DNA of 64,000 nt from Ischnura elegans (GCF_921293095.1 NC_060253.1:97605073-97669072), one strand, 5' to 3'; shown: positions 1 through 11,248, counted from the stretch's first letter. Notes: generated by a model not told the origin, from the sequence alone. Numbers and translations are program-made.

Positions 1-2542
1 GGTGGAGGAGGAAGAAGGAAGAGGAGGAGGCTGAAGGAAGTGGAGGAGGTATAAGGAAGTGGTGGAGGTAGAAGGAAGAGGAGGAGGTAGAAGGAAGAGG
101 AGGAGACAGGAGAAAGTGGAGGAGGAAAAAGGAAGTGGAGGAGGAAGAAGAAAGTGGAGGAGGATGAAGGAAGTGAAGGTGGTAGAAGTAAGTGGAGGAG
201 GTAGAAGGAAGTGGAGGAGGTAGAAGGAAGTGGAGGAGGTAGAAGGAAGTGGAGGAGGTAGAAGGAAGTGGAGGAGGTAGAAGGAAGTGGAGGAGGTAGA
301 AGGAAGTGGAGGAGGTAGAAGGAAGTGGAGGAGGTAGAAGGAAGTGGAGGCGGTAGAAGAAAGTGGAGGAGGGAAAAGGAAGTGGAGGAGGTAGAAGGAA
401 GTGGAGGTCGTAGAAGGAAGTGGAGGGGATAGAAGGAAGTGAAGAAGGTGGAAGTAATTGGAGGAAAGAGAAGAAAGGGGAGGAGGAAGAAGGAAATGGA
501 GGAATGAGAAGGAAGTGGAGGAGGGTTTAGGATTGGGAGGAGGTAGAAGGGAATGTAGGAAAGAGAAGGAAGGGAAGGAATGAGAACGAAGGGGAGGTGG
601 TAGAAGGAAGTGGAGGAGGAAGAAGGAAGTGGAGGAGGTAGAAGGAAGTGGAGGAAAGAGAAGGAAGGGGAGGATGGAGAAGAAGTGGATGTCGGAGAAG
701 GAAGGGGAGGATGAAGAAGGATGTGGAGGAGGTAGAGGAAAGTAGAGGAGAGAGAAGGAAGAGGAGGCGAGAGAATGAAAGGGAGGAGGGAGAAGGAAGG
801 AGAGGAGGTAGAAGGAAGTGGAGGAAGAGGAAGGAAGTGAAGGAGGTAGAAGGAAGTGGAGGAAAGAGAAGGAAGGGGAAGAGGGAGAAGAAGTGGATGT
901 CGGAGAAGGAAGGCGAGGAGGAAGAAGGATGTGGAGGAGGTAGAAGAAAGTGGAGGAGAGAGAAGGAAGAGAGGCGGGAGAATGAAAGGGAGGAGGGAGA
1001 AGGAAGGAGAGGAGGTAGAAGGAAGTGGAGGAGGTCGAAGGAAGTGGAGGAGGTAGAAGGAAGTTTAGGAGGTAGAAGGAAGTTAAGTAGGTAGAAGGTA
1101 GTGGAGCAGGTAGAAGGAAGTGCAGGAGGTAGAATGAGGTGGAGGAGGGAGAAGGAATTGAAGGAAGGAGAAGGAAGGGGAGGACGTAGAAGCCAGTGGA
1201 GGAGGTAGAAGGAAGTGGAGAAGGTAGAATGAAGTGGAGGAGGTAGAAGGAGGTGGAGGAGGTAGAAAGAAGTAGAGGAGGTAGAACGAAGTGGAGAAGG
1301 TAGAACAAAGTGGAGGAGGTGAAGGAAGGGGAGGAGGTAGAAGGATGTGGAGGAGGTGGAAGGAAGTGAAGGAGGTAGAAGGAAGTGGAGGAGGTAGAAG
1401 GAAGTGGATGAGGTATAAGGAAGGCGAGGAGGGAGAAGGAATTGAAGGAGGTAGAAGGAAGTGGAGCAGGTAGAAGGAAATGCAGGAGGTAGAATGAAGT
1501 GGAGGAGGGAGAAGGAATCGAAGGACGGAGAAGGAAGGGGAGGATGTAGAAGCCAGTGGAGGAGGTAGAAGGAAGTGGAGGAGGTAGAAAGAAGTGGAGG
1601 AGGTAGAAGGATGTGGAGGAGGTAGAAAGAAGTAGAGGAAGTAGAACAAAGTGGAGAAGGTAGAACAAAGCGGAGGAGGTGAAGGAAGGGGAGGAGGGAG
1701 AAGGAAGTGGAGGAGGGAGAAGGAAGTGGAGGAGGTAGACGAAAGTGGTGGATGTCGAAGGAAGTGTAGGAGGTAGAAGGAAGTGGAACAGGTAGAAGAA
1801 AGTGGAGGAGGTAGGAGGAAATGGAGGAGGTAGAAGGAAGTGGAGGAGGTAGAAGGAAGTGGAGGCGGAAGAAGGAAGTGGAGGATGTATAATGAAGTGG
1901 AGGAAAGAGAAGGAAGTGGAGGAGGGAGAAGGAAGTGGAGGAGGTAGAAGAAAGTGGTGGAGGTCGAAGGAAGTGTATGAGGTAGAAGGAAGTTTAACAG
2001 GTAGAAGGAAGTGGAGGAGGTAGAAGGAAGTGAAGGAGTTAGAAGGAAGTGGAGGCGGAAGAAGGAAGTGGAGGAGGTATAAGGAAGTGGAGGAGGGAGA
2101 AGGAAGGGCAGGAGGGAGAAGGAAGGGCAGGAGGGAGAAGGAAGTGGGTAGGTAGAAGGAAGTGGAGGAGGTAGAAGGAAGTGGAGGAGGTAGAGTGTAA
2201 TGGAGGAGGTAGAAGAAAGTTGAGGAGGTAGAAGGATGTGGAGGAGGCAGAAGGAATTGGAGAAGGCAGAAGGAAGTGGAGGAGTCAGAAGGAAGTGGAG
2301 GAGGGAGAAGGAAGAGGAGGAGGCAGAAGGAAGTGGAAGAGGTATAAGGAAGGGGAGGAGGTAGAAGGAAGTGGAGGAGTCAGAAGGAAGTGGAGGAGGG
2401 AGAAGGAAGTGGAGAGGGCAGAAGGAAGTGGAAGAGGTATAAGGAAGTGGAGGAGGTAGAAGGAAGTGGAGGAGGTAGATCAAAGTGGAGGAGGTGAAGG
2501 AAGTGGAGGAGGAAGAAGTAAATTGAGGAGGGAGAAGTTAAA
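1..2542. repeat. 19-bp purine-rich minisatellite array
   Basis: A tandem array with the plus-strand unit agaaggaagtggaggaggt (19 bases), nearly perfect at about 200-340 and diverged elsewhere. Larger blocks recur inside it. A segment near 685 repeats near 893 (shift 208). One near 1101 repeats near 1461 (shift 360). One near 1745 repeats near 1954 (shift 209, 11 units). One near 2276 repeats near 2371 (shift 95, 5 units). This points to repeated unequal exchange of multi-unit blocks. The array runs off the left edge. Because 19 is not a multiple of 3, long open frames with a 19-codon period appear on both strands and should not be taken as genes. Confidence 0.96.
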
Positions 2543-2695
2543 GACTACCTCGAAACTAATGAGATTGATCCTCTGGCATTATATAAGACGCTTATATCTA
2601 TTATTTCTCACATTCCTTATGACGATCGACCCTTACCTGAAAATGCCAAAATTATTTCTCTTAAGCAACGGCTTTGGAATACATTTCCTGAACAG
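2543..2695 (+). CDS. possible coding exon at the edge of the minisatellite (unidentified)
   Basis: Directly after the purine array is a 51-codon open stretch whose composition looks coding, containing NEIDPLALYK and LKQRLWNTF. It ends in CAG followed by gtacct, a plausible splice donor in phase 0. The frame closes three codons later and is also closed just upstream at about 2519. No convincing acceptor is visible because the upstream sequence is purine repeat. The next plausible exon (3453) also starts in phase 0, so the two could be consecutive exons, but nothing proves it. The family is not recognised. It could equally be a fragment of a mobile element. Confidence 0.25.
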
Positions 2696-3040
2696 GTACC
2701 TTCATAGTGCTTGTATCAGTCATTGAGCAATTAATTTTGTTGATCTATATCTTTCGTCCTGTAAATTCTGTTATTTTTGTCCTTGCATTTAAACTACATA
2801 AACAACCTGTTAACCCATCTTCATTTTGGCCAGTAATCTCTTATTACGGTAATTAATACGCAACTTCCACAACCTCCAAATATTGTCTGTACTTCTACTT
2901 ACACCAGATGTTTTTAATACTACTTTATGTCTATTTATCCTCAATTTCTTGGAAATATTAGACTTCGGCCGGCGAGCCGAGTCACGATGATATTTATGTT
3001 GAATATATACTTACCATCTACTATACTTTGTAAAAAAACC

Positions 3041-3122
3041 CCTGGCCCGGGGGAAGACGGGGCCGGATTGTGGCCTCATCCGGGCCAGGTAAAACAAATA
3101 AAAAGTCTAAAGTCTAAAGTCC
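3041..3122 (+). mobile_element. possible retroposon 3' end: GC hairpin plus short tandem tail
   Basis: A perfect 10-bp inverted repeat, CCTGGCCCGG (3041-3050) and CCGGGCCAGG (3080-3089), forms a hairpin. It is followed by an A-rich tail ending in two to three copies of agtctaa. A hairpin plus a short tandem tail is typical of the 3' end of some LINE and LINE-mobilised SINE families. No coding part remains, so the family is unknown. Confidence 0.4.
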
Positions 3123-3222
3123 TTCTTCCTCCTGCCCTTCCTTCTCCCTCTTCCCCTTCCTTCTCCCTCCTTCCCTTCCTTCTCTTTCCTCTTCTTCCTT
3201 CTCCCTCCTCCCCTTCCTACAA
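3117..3222 (-). repeat. inverted outlier of the 19-bp minisatellite
   Basis: This pyrimidine-rich stretch repeats ttccttctccctcctcccc-like units of 19 bases. Read on the minus strand it is the same purine unit that fills 1-2542. The main array and this piece are therefore in opposite orientation, separated by about 570 bp of other sequence. Confidence 0.75.
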
Positions 3223-3339
3223 ATGACGATCGCCTTAACTGAGAAAAAGTTCAATAACGACGTTAATATCTCGAATTCCGAGACAAATAGAACACAAAAC
3301 AGTAAAATTAAGAAACGCTAATAGTCTGCAATAGATAGG

Positions 3340-3432
3340 ATTACACGTCCTCATTCTGTGGAAAATGCGCGGTGGGTGACAATAGATTCAATGACCGACT
3401 GGAGAATCCTCTATAGTAATAGATATAAGTAA
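3340..3432 (+). repeat. dispersed repeat, copy 1 of 3
   Basis: This segment holds aaaatgcgcggtgggtgaca and, about 40 bases on, gagaatcctctatagtaat. It matches 5188-5330 (+) and 42870-43030 (-). The family is not recognised. It lies directly upstream of the acceptor of the exon at 3453. Confidence 0.55.
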
Positions 3433-3452
3433 CAGAAATTTTTCGTTCGCAG

Positions 3453-3731
3453 GTGCACTACTTGATTAAGCGGTCCTACTTCCGGTTCGTGGAGGCGCGG
3501 AATCCAAGCAGCAGACGCTCCGGCACCAATGATGGCTCTTCACGAACTTGGCTCACCACCACGGGCGGCGCGACCGGGCACCGCAACAGCAGCGCCACTC
3601 GCGCCTCTTTCGTGCACCACGCCAGTCTCGTTGAGGGAAGCAACGGCGCTCACCAGCGCCGAGACTCCGCGCCCGGCCGCCAGGCGCAGCACAAGCGCGA
3701 CGAGGAAAACAACGGAGACACCGTCCTGTGA
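3453..3731 (+). CDS. probable last coding exon of an unidentified gene
   Basis: An acceptor with a T-rich tract (tttttcgttcgcag) precedes a 92-codon open stretch ending in TGA, far more GC-rich than the surrounding intronic DNA. The encoded tail begins VHYLIKRSYFRF, then becomes hydrophilic and rich in Ser, Thr, Arg, His and Asn, with no membrane segment. It ends in DTVL, which fits a class I PDZ-binding motif (S/T-x-hydrophobic at the C terminus). The layout would suit the cytoplasmic tail of a receptor or channel, but no family is recognised. A poly(A) signal aataaa lies at 3835-3840. Earlier exons would lie beyond or within the minisatellite to the left. Confidence 0.5.
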   Translation: MHYLIKRSYFRFVEARNPSSRRSGTNDGSSRTWLTTTGGATGHRNSSATRASFVHHASLVEGSNGAHQRRDSAPGRQAQHKRDEENNGDTVL

Positions 3732-3834
3732 TCCCGCGTCGTACACCCACACTCTCCACGTGTTTTTTTCCCACGAATCAGAAACTAGTCTAGCCATTGG
3801 AGCTTTTCACCTTCGAATTCTTTGAAACGAAAAC

Positions 3835-3840
3835 AATAAA
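3835..3840 (+). terminator. poly(A) signal of the exon at 3453-3731
   Basis: A canonical aataaa lies 104 bases after the stop codon, in AT-rich sequence typical of an insect 3' UTR. Confidence 0.5.
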
Positions 3841-3865
3841 TATGAAATTTTGTGCATAGTTTGGG

Positions 3866-5187
3866 AATGTGTCAAAAAAATCAGTGGTATACCGCCGATT
3901 GACGCTTGTACTCTATAGAGTGGTTGACACCCATTCTTGGCAGTGGAAATATATTTCCTACAATTAACTCTGGTAATGCTTTTTCCGTCATTTGACGTTG
4001 AACATTTTAATTACATTATTCACAAAGATGTCCTCTTCCTCCAACCATTTCTCGCATTCAGATGATTTCTCAAAAAGTTGATCTCTTTGTTTTTTTATTA
4101 ACCTACATTGTTGTTTATAATGCTGTTTTATAATACGCATAGTTTTTAGTTGCTCGTGAAAAACTGTATGAAAATGTGGCTTATTCCATAAGCTTTCAAT
4201 CGTTAATTACTCAAATAGTATGAATTGATCTATAAAAAAATCCGACTTCATATTTTGCTTATAATTAGGTCATCTATCGATCAAAAGGAATATTTTGATA
4301 AAAAATATTTCTATCCCCAATAATGGATGCTAACCAACCCCAGGGTTTACGCGTCAATCGGGGCTTTGTAACTTATATTCGTTGACATATTTTCTAGCTA
4401 TGTAAAATATTTAATTCCACTGGTCTAGGTTCAAAGACTTCGGAGGTCACAGCTGAAGATTGATAGGTCCTCGTTTCTTTGACGCGATTTCTGTGTGATT
4501 ATTTCGGCCTGAACTGCGTTTTTCTTGTGAGATGGCCAGAAAATGGTCGTGTCGTCCGATGCTCTCCATGAAGACTGACTCAAGAGGGCTTCGGCTGCAG
4601 TGTAAGTGGCTGGAACGCAAGGAGACTGCACTGACCCTGTCATAGAAGGTTGATGTAAGCTACCACTCCGCTAGCATTTTTAATCGGTTTACAGACATGT
4701 ACGCAGCGCGTCAATGAGGGTACAGCGACCCATTTATTCCAACCATATGTAATTTATTCCAAAAGCCATTTGCTATTCTTGCAATTGTGTACATTCATTT
4801 GATATCAATATCATTGAAAAGTTATGAATTCGATAGTTTTACAAACACCAACGTAGCAGTCGTCTTGTAAAAATGATTTGGCTGAGCTGGGATACCAACG
4901 CAGATATCCCGTTCGTAGGAAAGGTATGCTCCAGTTATACCATCAATCCATCTTTTTCTAAAGGCGAATTTTAGACTGGGTTTGCCAAAAAACGATTTGA
5001 ACGCCATTTTCATTAAGCCAGATGATTTTTTATGGCGAATTTCATCTTTGGTGTACATCACTTTACATCCTTGCGCGTTACTGCATACAAAGTTATATTT
5101 TATACACAGTTCGCCTGAAAGACTATATTTCCTCGGCTATAAATTTCGAGTAACAGCCTCAGATATGCGATGTTGACTTTTCCCGTG
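3866..5187. other. AT-rich intergenic sequence
   Basis: No gene, RNA or clear repeat boundary is seen. Short open frames here lack splice sites and resemble no known family. Confidence 0.5.
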
Positions 5188-5330
5188 AAATTCGGATCGC
5201 TCCACCGTCAGCGACGAAAGCGGAGAGTTTTGTAAACCAATTAAAATGTGCGATGGGTGGCAGCACAGTTTTTGTCCAGATGAAGAATCCTCTATTGTAA
5301 TATTCGTGACTAGAACCATGGTGTTGTCGA
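5188..5330 (+). repeat. dispersed repeat, copy 2 of 3
   Basis: It shares ccgtcagcgacg, a block around aaaatgtgcgatgggtg and gaagaatcctct...tgtaatattcgtg, in that order, with the minus strand of 42870-43030. The second half also matches 3340-3432. The three copies are diverged and the element class is unknown. Confidence 0.6.
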
Positions 5331-6041
5331 TGTGAAACATTTCAATGAAGAATTTTTGTGGACATTTGGCAATTTGAGCGAAAGAGACGCGAGCATAATT
5401 GGGGTGTCATTACATTCGGCACATTGTGATACGATCAATTAACGTGCAGTTGAACGACAATCTGAGTGTTCTGTGTGCTAGTGAAAGTGACCATAGAGGT
5501 GTTAGTTGATGTTTATCAGAGAAATAGGTTCCACTCATGGCTTCATTGGTTCATTTAAATTGCCTAATTAAGAACTAAGTTACTTTGCTAATGGGGGACT
5601 TATATGCTTTAGGGATCATGAACGAGACCCTAGTTCTATTTTTACAGTCGAGGTATAAGTACTCCTCAGGCTGAAAATGACATTTCATAGTTCACCGTAA
5701 TTTTTTTCATTCGCGTTAATGTCGTCGATGATTTATTCAAGTGTATGTGAAATTGACGTATATGAGATCTAAACCACTACTTTATGTGATCAAATTTTAC
5801 GGTGAATAAGAGTAACTCATCAGGGAATAAATCCGTCACATGATCGGAAACCATTCAATGTGCGGCTTCTGACTGTATCTTTCATGACTATGCCAAAATA
5901 TGTGAATACAATGACTGTCTTTTTATTCAGGTGACTTTCATTATCCCCATCCCTTTGGGCTACAGCCTACACTCTCTATTAAGAAAGGCGTGAATGTTCC
6001 AGGCTGCGATCATACCTGGACTAGCCAATCGCGAACGATAA

Positions 6042-6179
6042 ACTATAGTCTGTATACCGTAGGGTGGCGCATGGGCCCGCCAGCTACCTGAGCCGCGAGC
6101 GACGGGGAGGGGGGAGGAGAAAAGGACCGCCTCAGGTAGCAGGCCCGTGCGCCACCCTACGGTACACAGACTGTACTAT
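6042..6179. mobile_element. small GC-rich foldback element
   Basis: Arms of about 50 bp are near-perfect inverted copies. The left arm, agtctgtataccgtagggtg onward to gctacctgag (ends 6092), pairs with 6131-6179 (ctcaggtagc ... accctacggtacacagact). A loop of about 38 bases with a G-run lies between. A 4-base indel separates the arms. No coding content is present. It is probably a foldback MITE, and the transcript would form a strong hairpin. Confidence 0.85.
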
Positions 6180-6521
6180 TTGACGCCACTGGTGGTAGGC
6201 AGTAGTTTCTCCAGAATCCACTCATAGCGATATTACAAAGGGGAGGGCATCATAACGTAACTGAGATCTGGCCACTGGGTTTGTTGATATTTGACACCCA
6301 GAACTTCATAACCATTGCTAGCTGATCCTTTTCAAACCATATTGAGAAACTCTTAGCCCCCGGTGTAGTCAAATCTGTAATCTATTTTGCAACACCTTCC
6401 TCCAACATTCCATCTACTTTTCCGGCTTCTCTCACGTCAATTTTCAGATAAATACCATGGCGCCTTTCTCTTCATGTCCCACAAAATCCTGTCCATCATG
6501 GGGACAAAGGAGGTAAATTAC

Positions 6522-7113
6522 GTAGTCTGTCTAAACACGGAAGGCGGGTAAGAGATAAAGGCTCCACTCTAGGGCCCAACACTAGCCGCGTACCCTTTGT
6601 CCGCCATACAATAGCCGGGGCTCGGTCGACAGCTAGAGCTGTAATGAGTCACGAATCACACTCCACTCCGACAAATAATCACGCTGAGGTAAGCGTGATT
6701 TTTAATTTTTTATTACAGCTTGGATTTCTAGGTGTGATTAAAAAAAATAATCTAAACACGACTGAGTCATGTCAATAAGTTATGCAATACTTCGTGAGAC
6801 ACACTGAAAGAAAGCAAAATACAATTTTTTGCAACCACTAAGTGTTAAATAACTAATTAACTCTACGCCGTCGAGTTTGGACTCTTTTTTCATGATATCA
6901 CACGTAGAAATCAAAACTGTAATAAAAAAATTAAAAATAACACTAACCTTTATGAGACAATTTTCGGAGTGGAGTGCTATTCGTGAATCATTAAAACGCA
7001 TGCGGTCGAATAGACTCCAGTTATTGTATAGCGGACAGAAGGTACCCGGATATTATTGGGCTCTCGAGCGGTGTCTTAATCTCTTACCCGCCTTCCGAGT
7101 TTGGACAGACTAT
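6522..7113. mobile_element. foldback MITE with about 230-bp terminal inverted repeats
   Basis: The left end (tagtctgtctaaacacgg, then ggaaggcgggtaagagat) is mirrored at the right end by the complement of atagtctgtccaaactcgg and the same ggaaggcgggtaagagat. The match continues inward through cactccactccga and attacag...gatttcta to about 6750 on the left and 6890 on the right. The centre is about 140 bp of AT-rich DNA. There is no transposase. The target duplication is not clear by eye. Confidence 0.85.
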
Positions 7114-7548
7114 AGAAGCCAACCGCTAGTGCTATCCAGTTCTGGCCAGAAGATGCTCTACTTTTCCAGAACTCCTACTCATTTTGGTGCAAGCGATGTT
7201 GTAGGGAAAACAACCGTACCAAGTTTTTGGCTATATCATTTCTTCCCTTACATGCCTACAACCCTTGCCAGGGAACCCTTCTTTTGCGAGAGAGACCTTT
7301 TATAGGTCTACGAAAGGAACTGGTTGTTGAGCGTGGAAATACGCTTCAGGAGTGAATGCTGCCTTTTGGTCATTATAAGCCTTCAAGTACTGCCATGTAT
7401 GGTTTATGATGTGCTGCAACAATGATAAAATAGACGGCGAAGCCGGATAGGGAGATTCCAAGCGAGCGCGTGCAGCTCCGCAAGTAGTAAGTATGAGACT
7501 CTTAAAAGAATGTTATTCTAGATGTGTAGTAAATCTGCGAGAAGCAAT

Positions 7549-8214
7549 AATAGGGTGGTTTTCTATTACTTTTTATTGCCTAAATCGAAATATGATAACT
7601 CCTGGAGTACGAATTTCACGCTCTTAGATTTTCGAATGACGATATCTATTTTTCGCGATTAAACGAAAAGTGAAAAATTTCAAGCGCGCGAAAACGCGAC
7701 GGCTAAGTAGGAATGACGGGAAAAGTCCGTGTGACGTATTTCTGGTTGCCGCTGCCGCCCTGTGAGGTGACCTTGAGGCGAGGCTTGAGCGCTGATACGA
7801 CGCAAACTGCTAGCAGGTAGCGGAGTACCCTGCTAGCAGGTAGCGCTTGGCTTAGATATGGATTGTTACCACCTTATCAAATGAAGAAAACTTTCCGGCC
7901 TTAGACAATTTTAATAAGTGATTATTAAGATATGTTTCCCTGAGCTCTGTGACTCATGCATGCATTGGTAATCTCAGACGATGTAAAACTCATATTCTCT
8001 CGTGTAGAAACTAGGTCCCTGTGACGTCACGTGGAGTGGCATCGCATGGGCGCCAATCTGGCCTTTTTCAAATGCGGTTAAAATTGGCCATTGCCATTTG
8101 TCTAAACTGTGATTTATAAAACCAAATAGTTTGTATATTATGAATACACTAATGGTGGGCAACGAATCGCAATCAATGCTTTTCGTCTTCTTTGATGAAG
8201 GAAACTACCCTATT
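7549..8214 (+). mobile_element. 666-bp MITE, copy A (termini aatagggtggttt)
   Basis: The termini are inverted: aatagggtggttttc at the left and gaaactaccctatt at the right. A second full copy at 41104-41776 follows the same sequence throughout. The body contains gcgcgcgaaaacgcgacgg, tgacgtcacgtggagtgg and an internal direct duplication of tgctagcaggtagcg. No open frame of note is present, so it is nonautonomous. Superfamily not assigned. Confidence 0.85.
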
Positions 8215-10987
8215 ATGAAATGCAAGGGATTGCGAAGTAGGAATGCATGATTGTTACTATACTTAGCTTACCTCCATCCTTCTTAAACTTCTTCTTTGAA
8301 CTTACGATTAGCATTACCATTTTCGGTATGAAATTGAAATATGTATGCTGATCTGAATACGTTCGTATTTTAAGTTTGAACTCAAAAGAATCAAAGGGCT
8401 ATCTATATTTAAGATATGTTTATTAGCAATGTTCCTGGCGTAGGAATTTGTGAAAGTGAGTTACTTATGGTTCTCGGAAATTAACTTTTCCTCTCATAAG
8501 CACCATATGATTCAGTGTGAAAGTATTGTTCAAGTGTATGGCAATTCAAATTTTACTGCTTTGATGGTTCAGATGAATCATTCCATAGCTCACGAACGTT
8601 TGGGCTTTGAATTTGTCAATAGTGTTAAAATATTTTCTATTTAATATTGTACTTGTAAAAAAATGGTAAGTTACTAATTCTATGAATGAATAAATACTCT
8701 AATGAATGAAATAATACTAAATACATAAGTATTTTTGCTATCAATCGCAGCAAAACAATGACTTACGCAAAAAAATGTTTTAAATAGTTCGCTCTACCTC
8801 CTCGAAAGTGACGCTTTTGTTGAATTCGATCAGGGTAAACAATAAGCTGTGTGGAAAGTACGAAGTAGTTTCTTACAGAATATTTAGCAAAAAAATAGAT
8901 GCATTGTAATTTTCAGTCGCTGTCAAACCCCATTAAGTTATTTACTTCAATTAGGGAAAGGGATAAGAGGATAGAAACTTAATAACGGTTCTAGGCTGCT
9001 CGTAACAATAGGCACCGGGGAACTATGGTTTTATATTGCATCAAGTCGAGTTCATACAGTGTTTATTGCATCACGTCAGCAATTATGTAACCTTTAAACA
9101 ATTACACATGTATTAAGGGTGTTCGCAGCCACCCGTGCTGTTTCATATATTTGCTGAAAAGAAAGTGATCAAGGACTGGGAGAAATTCGGTCTAGAGATT
9201 ACTGTGGTTGGATTTTGGATGCTCGCGGATTTTTCAAGAAAGCAGAATTATCTTCCAATGGTACAAATGTCTTATTTCGTTGTGTATTCTTCTCAATAAA
9301 GCTACTAACGGCGGGTGCCAGTATTAATCTGATACAAGTGATGTACTTATTAATTTATTTGATCCTTTAACTTTATTAGCTCCCCTTCCCTCAAGTTTGA
9401 TGTTATGTAACCCGGGTTAGGATTATTAATGAGAGGGGAAGGGGATAGAGAGGCATGGGTTCGTCGCCAGTGGGGAGTGGTAGATCATCTTCTTAACTAA
9501 AGAAGCAAATGCTATGGAATAGGGGACTGGTTTGGATGATAGTGAAATGGATATCATATTCAATACAAATTTTCTGTAACTGGCAGAAAACCTGAGATAG
9601 TTACAAAATTTTAAATTAAATATTTTCTTATTTCTCGATCCCATGTTATGTTCTGATAGTGAAATTAACTTTAAACATTTTTCTGCTGATGGCATTTGAA
9701 TTTTTCTTTAATTATGATCTGTTATTGAAATACTCTCCGCAACTACTTCAGGGAATTTCTCTAGCAAGAAATTACCGAGCTCTATTTCTATGTCTTTCCC
9801 CTTATAAAAGTTTTGAATTAAGAAATTATCTATACAATCATTTTTGTCCTATCTAACTTATTTTTGTTGGTATTCCCATAAACAATGTTTGACGTGTAAC
9901 ACTCCTTCATAGCTATTTTAGTCATAGCTCATGGTATTTGAAACTCATTAAGTACTACCATTTCGCATGACTTTCTTGATGTTCATAAGGTGTTCTTGTT
10001 GTGTAATGTGTGAAACAATTTAAATTAAGTTGACTAATCTAATGTTTCTTTCTATTCCTTTTTATCCAGGACTTCTTAAAGAACTTCTTTCAAGAAATAT
10101 TTTATACTGCACTGGCTTACTTGCTAATTTATGTTATTCTTGAAAAGACTGTTTTATTTCCCAGTAAATATTATTGTTGCCTTTTTAAATTTGTTTGAAT
10201 ATATATGCATCTACTTAAGGTAACCCTGCTGTCTACTTTCCTAAGGCCATGGTGGGTCTTCCCTTCAAATAAATGAAATTACCCTATTAAGGGTTAGGCG
10301 GAAAAGAGGACTTTTCAGTCTGAATCTCGCCCGAATAAAGGCATCTATTAATCCTCAGAATCAGTTATTTGGTGCATACGAGTTCCCAAAAAGAGAATTT
10401 TATAGTCGAGATCAATGACTGAAGTGCGGGACTTTGGAATGAATGGGCTTCTGTTCAGCAATCCATTTTATAAAGGTCTCCGTGTATTTAGCCCTAAAAT
10501 CATATACTTCCAGTAAATGGTGCCAAGCGTGGAAGTACCAGGAGAGATAGATATGTAAGTACGATGGGTCAAGAAAGTTTCTCAACGAATGGACAGGCGT
10601 AACTTTTGGTCATATAAGGGATTTAAATTTCTCCGTTGTTGTATGTTATTTAGAGACGCACACTTGATCGAAATATAGTGAAATGCCTACCTTATTGGAT
10701 TGTACTAAATTCTAAATACTTCTAGAATTTGTGGTAAGCAAGGAGAACTATCCATAGCTGTAACTTCTATTCTTCAAGGAGATCAAGAAGGGTATATGAA
10801 AAGGTGTCGTCTACGAATTTGCATTCTCCAATCGAAGGAATTCATTATTTACAATGTTCCCCGCTTCATATGCGCGGCCTTAGAACAACATACAACAATA
10901 GTGAAAGTCAAAGAGCATAAGGTGCGCCAATACATATGTGGAAAAACGTTTTTGACTCAATTTACAACGTAAATACCAAATCCCTAT
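8215..10987. other. AT-rich sequence downstream of burs
   Basis: This is the 3' flank of the minus-strand bursicon gene. Only short spurious frames and simple AT-rich tracts are seen. Confidence 0.5.
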
Positions 10988-10993
10988 TTTATT
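10988..10993 (-). terminator. candidate poly(A) signal of burs
   Basis: The plus strand reads tttatt, which is AATAAA on the gene strand, about 120 bases past the bursicon stop codon. It is the nearest canonical signal, giving a short 3' UTR. Confidence 0.45.
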
Positions 10994-11113
10994 CTCCAAT
11001 CAAACACGCATACAAATATATTCAAGACTTTAATGAGGGAGGAACAATATCTCTACAAAAGTGCATCGTATCACAATTTTGCCGGAGGGGCGACGTCGAG
11101 GCAACGCCGCCGC

Positions 11114-11248
11114 TTACTGCGTGCGCCGGAAGTGGCTGCTTAGAGCGCCCTCGTCCGCATAAGCCGCAATCTCTTGCGGCACGACAGCGCTCTCCTCCAC
11201 GCCCGTGCAAGGGCGACACATGCACTCCAGTGGCGCTTTTGTCGTCAC
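11114..11248 (-). CDS. burs: burs coding exon 3 (terminal)
   Basis: The acceptor ttgatgtccag is followed by 44 codons and TAA. It encodes VTTKAPLECMCRPC, which closes the cystine knot, and the conserved tail VEESAVVPQEIAAY, ending SSHFRRTQ. The GC-rich codons stand out from the AT-rich flanks. It is short enough to be missed by length-based gene calls. Confidence 0.96.
   Translation of the reverse strand: MTTKAPLECMCRPCTGVEESAVVPQEIAAYADEGALSSHFRRTQ

Noticed and set aside
648-1094. Arg/Glu/Gly-rich open frames on the plus strand in the minisatellite
   Set aside because: Same repeat artefact, read from the purine strand.
1083-2483. 466-codon open frame on the minus strand, rich in Pro, Leu, Ser and Phe
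   Set aside because: It is a by-product of the 19-bp minisatellite: the 57-base period keeps all frames open. No start context, no unique sequence, no domain.
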